Source: Nitrososphaerota archaeon (GTDB lineage Archaea > Thermoproteota > Nitrososphaeria > Nitrososphaerales > CADDZS01). Taken from it: 64,000 nucleotides of DNA. The DNA lies in contig JABDCJ010000008.1 in assembly GCA_013288145.1 (NCBI GenBank), positions 4,847 to 68,846 on the forward strand, in the 5' to 3' direction. The translations under genes and the position numbers were made by a program. The notes under the pieces are model-generated. The model did not search any database. It was not told the DNA's origin and saw nothing but the letters and a program-made list of their open reading frames with translations. Shown here one piece after another: positions 36,754 through 45,082 of the stretch; position 1 is the stretch's first letter, and each line of letters begins with the position of its first letter.

Positions 36754-37842
36754 ATGACCCAGCTTCTTAGTGTAAAGCCCTACAAAGTCCTTGAAGTAAG
36801 CGGAAGTGCAAATGAAAGAGGCTACAAGTACGGTTCTTACAATTCTGCGCTAATCAGGCGGCTTTTGAATTCGCATTACGATTTTTATAATACGTATCTC
36901 AACACTTCCAAGGACGAAGCTCTCAAGTGGTCTTCGAAATATATCCAGCCTACGAGAAATTATTCTGAAGTTGTTGCAGACGAACTAGAAGGAGTCGCGG
37001 AGGGCGCAGGACTGAGGCTTGATGAAGTAATGCTGATCGCGGCGTTCAACGAGGTATTTTACCCGAAACTTGCCAAAGCCTGTACTTCGTTCGCCGCTCG
37101 GAATGGAGCTACATCGGACGGACTCTCGTACGTAGGACAGAACAATGATGAAGGTATTGATCCTTGGCTAGATGGAGATTGCACTACCTTGACCCGATTT
37201 AATCAGAAGGACGCCCCCAATGCCCTAATTTACACTTATGCGGGAGCTCCCGCCATGATGGGCATCAATTCCGCAGGATTGAGTGTTTGCATAAACGCAC
37301 TCGGCTTTGATGAGCCGAAAATCGGAGTTCCGATGCTTTGCGTAGTGAGAGAGGTTTTCAACCAGAAAGACATCGATGGAGCAGTTGATGCGATAGAAAG
37401 AGCTGATCGAGCTTTTGCCCTGAACTTTATTATGGCATCGCCCGAAGGAATTGCGAATGTCGAATCAAATCCACTAAAAGTCGAGACAACTCGATCCGAC
37501 GATACCCTCTATCACGCGAATCACTACATCTTCTGTCCGGTTGAAGGATTTTCAGAATCAAAGAGTGACACGTATCAAGAGAATAGCAGATTCAGATGTG
37601 ACAGGATGAAAGATCTAATAGAGGAAAACAAGGGAAAGCTCAATCTCTCGCTGCTTGAAGGAATCCTGAGAGATCACGAAAACAGACCCGACATGATCTG
37701 CTCGCATGTAAATGAAAAGCGCTCAAAGGCTCATTGGAGCCGGACACTTGATGGAATGATCTACATTCCGGAGAAAAGAGAAGCTTGGATCGCTCACGGC
37801 AATCCCTGCGAGAGCGAATTCATGAAGTACACAATATCCTGA
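36754..37842 (+). CDS. C45-family Ntn-hydrolase (acyl-CoA:6-APA acyltransferase-like)
   Basis: A 362-residue product from ATG 36754. The open frame goes back to TTG 36688, but the TATA position and the family start VLEVSGSANERGYKYG favour the ATG. The autocatalytic nucleophile is expected to be Cys110 in KACTSFAARN, where cleavage before Cys would release an alpha-subunit of about 109 residues. Other segments are GLSYVGQNNDEG and YTYAGAPAMMGINSAGLSVCINAL. The fungal reference enzyme makes penicillins. Prokaryotic homologues are mostly uncharacterised amidases or acyltransferases. It stands next to binding-protein genes, fitting amide or peptide breakdown. Confidence 0.82.
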   Translation: MTQLLSVKPYKVLEVSGSANERGYKYGSYNSALIRRLLNSHYDFYNTYLNTSKDEALKWSSKYIQPTRNYSEVVADELEGVAEGAGLRLDEVMLIAAFNEVFYPKLAKACTSFAARNGATSDGLSYVGQNNDEGIDPWLDGDCTTLTRFNQKDAPNALIYTYAGAPAMMGINSAGLSVCINALGFDEPKIGVPMLCVVREVFNQKDIDGAVDAIERADRAFALNFIMASPEGIANVESNPLKVETTRSDDTLYHANHYIFCPVEGFSESKSDTYQENSRFRCDRMKDLIEENKGKLNLSLLEGILRDHENRPDMICSHVNEKRSKAHWSRTLDGMIYIPEKREAWIAHGNPCESEFMKYTIS

Positions 37843-37860
37843 GATGAAAGTTCTCTTCCG

Positions 37861-37880
37861 GCGCCGATCTATAACGGCGC
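37861..37880 (+). terminator. GC-rich hairpin downstream of the C45 gene
   Basis: gcgccg (37861-37866) pairs with cggcgc (37875-37880). A second stem ggagg-aaata-cctcc followed by caatttttt lies at about 37915-37934. Either could terminate the C45 transcript. Confidence 0.45.
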
Positions 37881-37971
37881 GTTTGAATCCTTCTTTGGGT
37901 GGCCGGAGGAAATACCTCCATTCCCAATTTTTTATGAAAGGAGAAGTTCGAACGGGCCAATGCGCTGAAAG

Positions 37972-37979
37972 CATAAATA
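37972..37979 (+). promoter_or_regulatory. TATA box for orphan binding protein A
   Basis: cataaata is centred 26 nt before the TTG/ATG start pair at 38000-38005, predicting a leaderless transcript. Confidence 0.65.
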
Positions 37980-37999
37980 AACCACTTTGAGCGCGATAC

Positions 38000-39955
38000 T
38001 TGATGAACTTCCCCAAGAGAAATATCCGAGCCATTTCAAGAGCTATAATTGCAGTCATAGTTATCGTCATTATCATTATTGCCGCCGGTGGTGCCTATCT
38101 GGCGTTTTCAAAATCAAGTTCGACGACTACTTCAACTTCATCCAGTTCTTCGTCTTCATCTCAATCTTCTAGTGTTCCACCTGCATCGTCCACGTCTTCA
38201 TCTTCTTCATCGTCAGTTCCTCCAGTCAGTTCAAGTTCTTCATCTTCTACGCCATCAACATCATCTTCGTCTTCCTCTACGGGAACTTCGTCCGGTGGTC
38301 AGGAGCTTGTAGTCGATGAAGGTTCCGCGCCGTCCTCTGAGGATCCTGCTGTCGCGATTGATAACAACGGGTTGGAGACTGCGCAAAACACACATGTTCC
38401 TTTGACTTTCTGTGCCAACCCAAGTTGCACAACTCTTATCCCTGTACTCGCAACTAGCTGGAACGAAAGCACTAGTGGATTGACGTACACATTCAATCTT
38501 AGAAGCGGCGTTTACTATAGCAACAACGATCCATTCAACGCATATGTTGTATGGTATAACGTTTACAGAGATCTTATCATTAACCAGCCGGCTGATTTCA
38601 TCTTCTACGCTTACATGAATGCATCAGGTGTTACGGTCGGTGACGTAAATTCTCTCAATAATGCTCAGAATTCTCCTGGCACAAATTCAACTCTGCTTTC
38701 CATAATGCAAAGCTCGACAGGTTATCATGCTGTAACGGTTGTGAACGCTACTGAGGTTCAGTTCCACCTGACAAATGCTTTCGTTGCCTTTTTGCAAAGC
38801 ATAGACACAGCACCTTGGGTATTTGTCGATCCTTACGTCGTCCAACAACATGGTGGAGTTGTCGCTAACACTCCGAACTCGTACATGTCCGTCAATGGAA
38901 CGATGGTGGGAAACGGTCCTTATGTCATGCAAAGTTACGTTCCTAACCAATATTCGATGATGGTTGCAAATCCGCATTACTGGGCCCAAAGTATGACCAG
39001 CAATTTAGTTCTGGAACCTGCGAAAATTCACACTGTCTTAATTAATTACAAGACCGACGAGCTAACCAGGACCGAAGACCTGCAAACTGGCAAGTCGCAG
39101 GCATCAATTGTTTCTTTTAATGACATCAACAGTACTGTAACCGCTTGCAAGAACTGCTACATTCCGAATACCGGGACCTCGGGTTCAATGGAATGGATCA
39201 ACATTGACTCGCTAAAAGCACCCACTAACAATACTCTTGTTAGGCAAGCAATGATTGAAGCGATTAACGTGTCCCAGATCCAGTCTGTGGTGTATGACGG
39301 ATACGCTCAGAAAGTCATTGGTCCAATGCCAAGCATCTTCAATTATTACAACAGTTCGATTCAACCATTGCCTTACAATGTGACAAATGCGAAGAAACTG
39401 CTTGCTCAAGCTGGCTACCCAAATGGCCAAGGATTCCCTACGATCACCTTAGACTGGTATACTAGCGCCTATGCATCGCTTGTCGTTCAGATCGTGAAAC
39501 AAGACCTTGCTCAAATCGGAATAAACGTGCAAACTCAGGAAGTCAGCCAGGCTACTATGGTTACTATTCAAGCGACTCCTGGGCAGAATGCCTCTGCTGC
39601 TGACATGGTCATGATTAATTGGACCTACTATCCGGACTTTAGCGCGTACGAGTTCATCGTCGATTCGGCGCTGGGGGCATTCGGGAACTTCCACAACCAG
39701 ACTATTCTAAATTTGATTTACAAGAGCAATACTGAGCTGAGTCCTACCGCAAGGGCACAGGATATCTCGCAAATTACAAGTGACCTGGTTCAGCAAGCCG
39801 GATTCATCTGGCTCGGGCAGGATCTCGACGTGTTCGACCCCGGAGCTGGAATAGGTCCCACGATATGGAATCACTGCGCGTCGGGTATGTGGTATAACAC
39901 CGCGTTCAACGGCGTTGATTTCAACAACGTCACAATCACCGGCTCCTGCACGTAG
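38000..39955 (+). CDS. Peptide ABC transporter solute-binding protein (SBP_bac_5), orphan A
   Basis: A 651-residue product; TTG 38000 is followed by ATG 38003 and either could be used. The N-terminus has a basic stretch (PKRNIRAISR), a membrane anchor (AIIAVIVIVIIIIAAGGAYLAF, about 14-35) and a Ser/Pro/Thr linker to about residue 100. The binding domain then begins TGTSSGGQELVVDEGSAPSS. It is paralogous to 42961-44940, which shares the SSGGQE-x2-VDE junction and many later blocks. No permease genes are adjacent, so it must share a membrane complex encoded elsewhere, perhaps importer 3, which lacks its own binding protein. Confidence 0.88.
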   Translation: MMNFPKRNIRAISRAIIAVIVIVIIIIAAGGAYLAFSKSSSTTTSTSSSSSSSSQSSSVPPASSTSSSSSSSVPPVSSSSSSSTPSTSSSSSSTGTSSGGQELVVDEGSAPSSEDPAVAIDNNGLETAQNTHVPLTFCANPSCTTLIPVLATSWNESTSGLTYTFNLRSGVYYSNNDPFNAYVVWYNVYRDLIINQPADFIFYAYMNASGVTVGDVNSLNNAQNSPGTNSTLLSIMQSSTGYHAVTVVNATEVQFHLTNAFVAFLQSIDTAPWVFVDPYVVQQHGGVVANTPNSYMSVNGTMVGNGPYVMQSYVPNQYSMMVANPHYWAQSMTSNLVLEPAKIHTVLINYKTDELTRTEDLQTGKSQASIVSFNDINSTVTACKNCYIPNTGTSGSMEWINIDSLKAPTNNTLVRQAMIEAINVSQIQSVVYDGYAQKVIGPMPSIFNYYNSSIQPLPYNVTNAKKLLAQAGYPNGQGFPTITLDWYTSAYASLVVQIVKQDLAQIGINVQTQEVSQATMVTIQATPGQNASAADMVMINWTYYPDFSAYEFIVDSALGAFGNFHNQTILNLIYKSNTELSPTARAQDISQITSDLVQQAGFIWLGQDLDVFDPGAGIGPTIWNHCASGMWYNTAFNGVDFNNVTITGSCT

Positions 39956-39956
39956 T

Positions 39957-40007
39957 CCTTCCACTCACTTTTCCGAAAAGTGGAAGGCCCTGATTTCTTT
40001 CTCAGGG
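39957..40007. terminator. Two hairpins between convergent genes
   Basis: ccttccact/agtggaagg (39957-39965 with 39979-39987) overlaps an alternative perfect 7-bp stem cactttt-ccg-aaaagtg. A second stem ccctga/tcaggg spans 39988-40007 with a T-rich loop. It is well placed as a two-way terminator. Confidence 0.6.
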
Positions 40008-40030
40008 TTTACCACAATTTGTGAAAGTAA

Positions 40031-41216
40031 TCAGCCAACCACTTTTTGGAAAACTCGAAGGAAATTTACTCCCAAGATTTTTTTCACATCGTCTTTACTA
40101 TAACCACGGTCTATAAGTCCCGAAGTAATATTCGGCCAATCAGACCAGTCTCTAAATCCTTCGACCTTATTGTTTCGTGCGTCTCCTGCACGATGCTCAG
40201 GTCTAAATCCGAGCGATCTCCATGAATTGGCATCTTCTAGAGCCTGTGCCAACCCGTTGTGAGCTGGAGGATACAAGTCGGTGCCGACCGCCAGGAGGAT
40301 ACAAGTCGGTGCCGACCGCCAGGTGCTCGACCCCAACGAGGTTTGCTATGTGATCAACGTGTCGGAAAAAATGTTCAAGGCCAGGATGAGGCTCATTGGT
40401 GATAAAACGCGGAATTAACATTACCCCGATAAATCCGCCTCTCTCAGCGAGCGCCTTAATCTGTTCGTCGGTCTTACCTCGATCGTGATTACTTAGCTCT
40501 TTCGCGAACGTGTGGCTGAAAACAACGGGATCGCTCGAGTTGGCTATCGCGTCCATTGTTGTCTTGTACCCGCAATGCGAAAGATCTACAAGGATGTGGA
40601 GATCGTTGAGTCGCTGCAAAACGTCTAATCCGAAATAACTCAGTCCGTCGTCCACCCTCTCGATGCAGCCATTTCCGACCCAATTTCTGGTGTTGTACGT
40701 AAGCTGAACAATACGAAGTCCGAGCTCGTGAAAGAGATCAATCTTCTCCAGGTCTTTTCCAAACTCATCCGTGTTTTCGACGTAGAGAATTATTCCATGG
40801 CTACCCTGTGTCTTCGACCTGATCAGGTCTTCTGCTTTGAGAATCTTTTGAAACTGTTTGGGAAGATTGTCAAATAAGTAGGTCAGACGAGCGATCTCTC
40901 GGATTGTTGTGGAGAAGCTGTAAGGATCAGCGAAACTAAACAGTGAATAGCAAATTGCAGTTACTCCTGCTTTATCCCAGTTTTCCAGATATTCCTTGAG
41001 ATAGGTTGGATTAGAAACGAGCTCCTGAATCCGCACATGGATCATCTCATCCCAGACTTCTGGCGGAGAGGTGTTCACGGACAACAATCTGTCAGCCGCC
41101 TGCATCATCTTATCTGAATACAACCAAGGACCGTAATGGTTGTTGTCGACGATGATACTTTCTTTGTGAACATTCGAGGACTCGTCGCTCCTTACTTGTG
41201 AAACTTGACCTACCAT
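40031..41216 (-). pseudogene. Membrane dipeptidase family (M19) gene disrupted by a 28-bp tandem duplication
   Basis: The frame from ATG 41216 reads as an M19 peptidase up to VEHLAVGTDLYPP, then runs off into a non-homologous tail and stops at 40203. The rest of the family (HNGLAQALEDANSWRSLGF through DVKKILGVNFLRVFQKVVG) is encoded in another frame down to 40031. The break is an exact 28-bp direct duplication at 40266-40321; removing one copy restores a continuous 385-codon gene. Ligands Glu147, His214 and His235 are visible. At the first site, H-x-D is replaced by H27-Y-G29, so the zinc centre may be altered. Whether the duplication is real needs read-level evidence. Confidence 0.8.
40266..40321. 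repeat. 28-bp perfect tandem duplication inside the M19 gene
   Basis: Copy 1 is 40266-40293 and copy 2 is 40294-40321; each begins ggaggatacaagtcgg and ends gccgaccgcca. The unit length is not a multiple of three, so it shifts the reading frame. Confidence 0.95.
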
Positions 41217-41419
41217 GTAAGCTCAGAACATACAGAATTTTCTTAAAGATTATCTCTGTTTTCTGTGTCTCTCTTTTCTTCTTCGAGATCTGCCCTATTC
41301 TATGAAATCGAGAACTAGAAATATTTCAATCTGATACAAATCTTAGCTCTAATTCAAGATTCACTTTTTTTCTGGACAACAAATTTATTATTCAATGGCG
41401 AGGTTCGCTAGAGAGTACC

Positions 41420-42856
41420 ATGGCTCTAGAAGACGTTCGGTCTTCCCTAACGCAAATAGTCGGCGAGGAAAGCGTAACAGATGATTTCGTTGAAATTCCA
41501 TCAATTCATCTTCAGACATATGCAGACGTTACGTCGAACCGGAAGGCGATGTCGAAGAGGAAGATCGTTGTAAGACCCGCGGATGCTGAGCAAGTCTCGG
41601 AGATAGTGAAGGAAGCAAAAAGTAACAAAATTGCAGTGATCCCTGTCGGAGGGTCCACAACGTTCTTTGTTTCAGGCGGACCTGTCCCGGTCGCTGATGA
41701 ATCGATAGTTATAGATCTAAGAAGATTGGACAAGATTCTTGAATTCGATGAAATCAGTGGAACCGTCACAGTTCAGGCGGGCGTTACAGTTCAAAAACTG
41801 AAATCGTATTTGGAAAGTCGAAAGTGCTGGCTACCTCATCATCCAGAGAGCTATGTGAGCGCAACCGTCGTGGGTGCAATCTGCAATGATGGTATCAGTC
41901 CTTACTCCACGAAATACGGAAGACCCTCAGAGCAGGTCGCTTCGATCAAAATCGTTCTCCCCGACGGACAGATCTGCACAGTCGGCAACAAAACGCTCTT
42001 TGATAATTCATTCAAGCTCACAAAGCTCTTCATGGGCACAAACGGGTCACTTGGAGTGATAGTGGAAGCCACTTTCAAGATCTATCCGTTGCCAGATTCT
42101 CGTGGAAGGGCGATCTATGGATTTGGGAGTCTAGCTGACGCATGCGATGCTGTCAAGGAAATTAATCGTGCAGGGTTAAGTCCCGAAGTTGTCATGATGC
42201 CTACCAAGGAGAGGATTTACAACGAAGCTCTCCTTCCCATACTTTCTGCCGTAGATGTTTCTCGTGTCCTCGAAGGCAAGGAGCTTTACGTCCTAGTTGG
42301 TTACGCGGGCAACAAAGAAACTGTCGAATTTTCGCTTGCTCAAACCGGAATGATAACAAGATCGAAGCGAGGCGAAGAAATCGATCCTCGAGTTACAAAT
42401 TCTTACTGGGCGAACCTGACCGAAGTCGGAGCAGTTGTCTCGCTCCAAATGGCAAACGTCTACAAATCAAAAAAGTATCAGAGCTCACGCGGCGGCGTCT
42501 CAATTTCTCATTTGCCAAAATTTCTTGAGGAAGAAAGAGAAATGGTTCCAAAGGATGGAAAACTTGTAGATGCCGGTGTAACATCCTACGTATTTCTTCC
42601 GCAGCTTGACATCGATCCAATCTGTGGCGTCCTGCTTGATGATTCGGATCAAGAAAGCGTGAATCAATTCAACCTTTGGCTAAACGGAGTATCGATGCTT
42701 AACAAAAGAATGGGCGGAACACTAGCAGCTGTAACCGGCACTGGAACGATGCTCCGACATCTGGTTGGCACAGAAATGGGGGATTCGCGTCCTCTCGCTC
42801 AAGCAATCAAGCAAGCGATCGATCCTGATGGAATAATGAACCCGGGTAAAATGTGA
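41420..42856 (+). CDS. FAD-binding (GlcD/D-lactate dehydrogenase-type) oxidoreductase
   Basis: A 478-residue product starting at ATG; a TATA-like atttatta (41383-41390) lies about 33 nt upstream. The FAD_binding_4 (PCMH) domain shows VIPVGGSTTFFVSGG, VTVQAGVTVQKLKSYL and GGICNDG-like GAICNDGISPYSTKYG, with MGTNGSLGVIVEATFKIYPLP. The FAD-oxidase C domain ends in QAIDPDGIMNPGKM. Members oxidise 2-hydroxy acids (D-lactate, glycolate) or D-2-hydroxyglutarate. It sits between the disrupted M19 gene and a binding protein, so it may act on deaminated products of amino acids; this last point is inference. Confidence 0.82.
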   Translation: MALEDVRSSLTQIVGEESVTDDFVEIPSIHLQTYADVTSNRKAMSKRKIVVRPADAEQVSEIVKEAKSNKIAVIPVGGSTTFFVSGGPVPVADESIVIDLRRLDKILEFDEISGTVTVQAGVTVQKLKSYLESRKCWLPHHPESYVSATVVGAICNDGISPYSTKYGRPSEQVASIKIVLPDGQICTVGNKTLFDNSFKLTKLFMGTNGSLGVIVEATFKIYPLPDSRGRAIYGFGSLADACDAVKEINRAGLSPEVVMMPTKERIYNEALLPILSAVDVSRVLEGKELYVLVGYAGNKETVEFSLAQTGMITRSKRGEEIDPRVTNSYWANLTEVGAVVSLQMANVYKSKKYQSSRGGVSISHLPKFLEEEREMVPKDGKLVDAGVTSYVFLPQLDIDPICGVLLDDSDQESVNQFNLWLNGVSMLNKRMGGTLAAVTGTGTMLRHLVGTEMGDSRPLAQAIKQAIDPDGIMNPGKM

Positions 42857-42960
42857 CCGGGTGATCTGTTCTTGATAGTTAGCTTATGACTGCTTCCGAT
42901 TTAATGTCGGAGCTATCGAATATTCATCCTCAAACTCAGTTGAAAGATGAAGCTATCGAC

Positions 42961-44940
42961 CTAACACGTGCTATACATCTGGTTAAAGTCGAGACCTACA
43001 AAAACCCAGTATGAGGGGTTCTGCCACATGTTCGGATCTCCTGTGATGCACTTGTTGAATACCGTGGGCCCAACACCATTCCCAGTCGTGGGAAGGTCAT
43101 TGTCTTGACCCAGCCAAATCGTCGCTGCGTTTTGCTGCACGTCAATTGTAATCTGCGATAATTCTTGAGCTCTCAGGGTTGAATTGAGTTCGCTGTTACT
43201 TTTGATAATCAGATTGTGGATTGTCTGGTTGTTCAAGTAAAAGAAAGCCCCCAGCTGTTGGTCGACTAGGAATTCGTAACCGCTAAAATCGGGCCAGTAG
43301 CTCCAAGAATCAGCAGCGATGTCTGGGAAACTAGTGCTGTTGCCGCAGCAACTCAAGGTAGCTGAAATGAAGCTCGCGACCGACATGGATTGAGGTTGAA
43401 TTGTTATACCTATTTGGGCCAGGTTGGAAACAAGAATCTGAGCCATTTCTGCAATATAGGCAGTTCCAGTTGGATACGCAAAACTGATCGGCGGGAGTCC
43501 TTGGCCATTTGGATAGCCAGCCTTCACGAGGAGTGCTTTGGCTAGGGTGAGATTGTAAGGTGGAGGGGTTATTGAATTATTATAACCGAAGAACCCGTTG
43601 AGATTCGGTCCGACGACTGGAGTATTATATCCCTGAAAGACTGTTTGGCGAATCTCCGTCAAGTTAACGGCAGCAACAATAGCTTGCCTTACGAGAGAGT
43701 TGTTTAGCGGTGCTTTTTCGGTATCCAGTTGTAACCACTCCATCGTGCCTCCAGTACCGAAATTAGGCACGTACAAGTTCGTTCCGGTTTTTAATACATT
43801 GGTAATGGAGCTCAACGCTATGACGGAAGCTTGGGCTTTATTGGATTCGACATCGAGTTCTCTGGTCAACTCATCTGTCTTGTAGTTGATGAGTACTTTT
43901 GAGTAACGCGCCACGTGAGTCATAAAGTTTCCATCGGTAATGTTTTGCGCCCAGTAGTTCGGATTCGCAACCAATAGGGTGTACTGGTTTGGTATGTACG
44001 TCTGGACAACATAAGGACCATCTCCAATGTTGCTACCGTTAACAGACATCCAAGAATTCGGAGTGTTGGCGACTACTCCACCATGCTGTTGAATGACATA
44101 CGGGTCGGCGAAATTCCATGGATTGCCTGCTGGCATCACCTGAAGGAATGACACGAAGGGATTAGTCAGGTGGAATTCCACTGCCGTGGAATTGAGGACG
44201 GTCACAGCGTTGCTTGAATTCTGCATAATGTTGAGTAATGTAGTGTTTGAACCAGGGGAATTCTGCGGGTTGTTCAAAGAATTTACATCCCCGATTGAGA
44301 CACCTGTGGTCTTGAACACGAGGTAAAGCGGAGAATCTATCGCCTGATTAAGGTAAAGATTCCGGTAAATGTTGTACCAAGCAACATAAGCGTTGAATGG
44401 ATCGCCGTTGCTGTAGTGCACATCGCTTCTGAGGTTGAATATGTAGCTGGTACCATTAGCGCTTTCCGTCCATGACTTTGCAAGGACCGGCACGAAAACA
44501 CTGTATCCCCCTGTCTGATTGAAGAAGAGCAAAGGAAGGTAAGTGTTAGAGCATATTTCTTCACCCTCACCGCTAATTGCAACACCGACATCAACAGAGT
44601 CTGGGCTGCCAGGTTCATCAACTATGAACTCCTGACCTCCGGACGAAGTTCCCGTAGAGGAAGATGCGGAAGACGTCGATGCGGATGGTGTAGAAGAAGA
44701 CGATGATGCACCCGAGCTCGATGAAATAGAGCTACTACCAAGACTTGCAGAAGAAGAGATGGATGAGATAGTAGATGAACCCGGAGTGCTAGAAGTTGAA
44801 ACCGATGATGATGAAGATGTGGAAGTGCTCGTCGTCCCTCTTGTCACAAAATAAGCGGCGCCACCCAAAATGATTATGATGATTACAATGGCAGCTACAA
44901 TTCCCATAGTCCTCGATATGGCAGTCTTCTCAACTTGCAC
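42961..44940 (-). CDS. Peptide ABC transporter solute-binding protein (SBP_bac_5), orphan B
   Basis: About 659 residues. The open frame reaches TTG 44952, but the TATA box (44963-44971) is only about 15 nt from it. GTG 44940 is 26-27 nt from the TATA centre and gives MQVEKTAISRTMG, so I use it. A membrane anchor (GIVAAIVIIIIILGGAAYFV) is followed by a Ser/Thr linker and the binding domain from about residue 95. It is a clear paralogue of orphan A. It has no permease neighbours; importer 3, which lacks a binding protein, starts 3.5 kb away. Confidence 0.88.
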   Translation of the reverse strand: MQVEKTAISRTMGIVAAIVIIIIILGGAAYFVTRGTTSTSTSSSSSVSTSSTPGSSTISSISSSASLGSSSISSSSGASSSSSTPSASTSSASSSTGTSSGGQEFIVDEPGSPDSVDVGVAISGEGEEICSNTYLPLLFFNQTGGYSVFVPVLAKSWTESANGTSYIFNLRSDVHYSNGDPFNAYVAWYNIYRNLYLNQAIDSPLYLVFKTTGVSIGDVNSLNNPQNSPGSNTTLLNIMQNSSNAVTVLNSTAVEFHLTNPFVSFLQVMPAGNPWNFADPYVIQQHGGVVANTPNSWMSVNGSNIGDGPYVVQTYIPNQYTLLVANPNYWAQNITDGNFMTHVARYSKVLINYKTDELTRELDVESNKAQASVIALSSITNVLKTGTNLYVPNFGTGGTMEWLQLDTEKAPLNNSLVRQAIVAAVNLTEIRQTVFQGYNTPVVGPNLNGFFGYNNSITPPPYNLTLAKALLVKAGYPNGQGLPPISFAYPTGTAYIAEMAQILVSNLAQIGITIQPQSMSVASFISATLSCCGNSTSFPDIAADSWSYWPDFSGYEFLVDQQLGAFFYLNNQTIHNLIIKSNSELNSTLRAQELSQITIDVQQNAATIWLGQDNDLPTTGNGVGPTVFNKCITGDPNMWQNPSYWVFVGLDFNQMYSTC

Positions 44941-44962
44941 AGCTCCAAGCAAACATAGGGAG

Positions 44963-44971
44963 CTATAAATA
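44963..44971 (-). promoter_or_regulatory. TATA box for orphan binding protein B
   Basis: On the complement strand it reads tatttatag, 26-27 nt upstream of GTG 44940. It rules out the more upstream TTG as the start of a leaderless message. Confidence 0.6.
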
Positions 44972-45082
44972 TTTTTTCTCGTAGATCACGATTGCGCTAT
45001 CGAATGCCCGGGAACTGTCAGACGAGGTAATCAATTTCCCAATTTCTTTGAAAAGAAGAAATGTTCCTGGATCAAATGAAGA

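Noticed and set aside
40031..40336. Separate 101-residue protein on the minus strand
   Set aside because: It is the 3' part of the M19 gene displaced by the 28-bp duplication, not an independent gene; its first residues are out-of-frame duplicated sequence.
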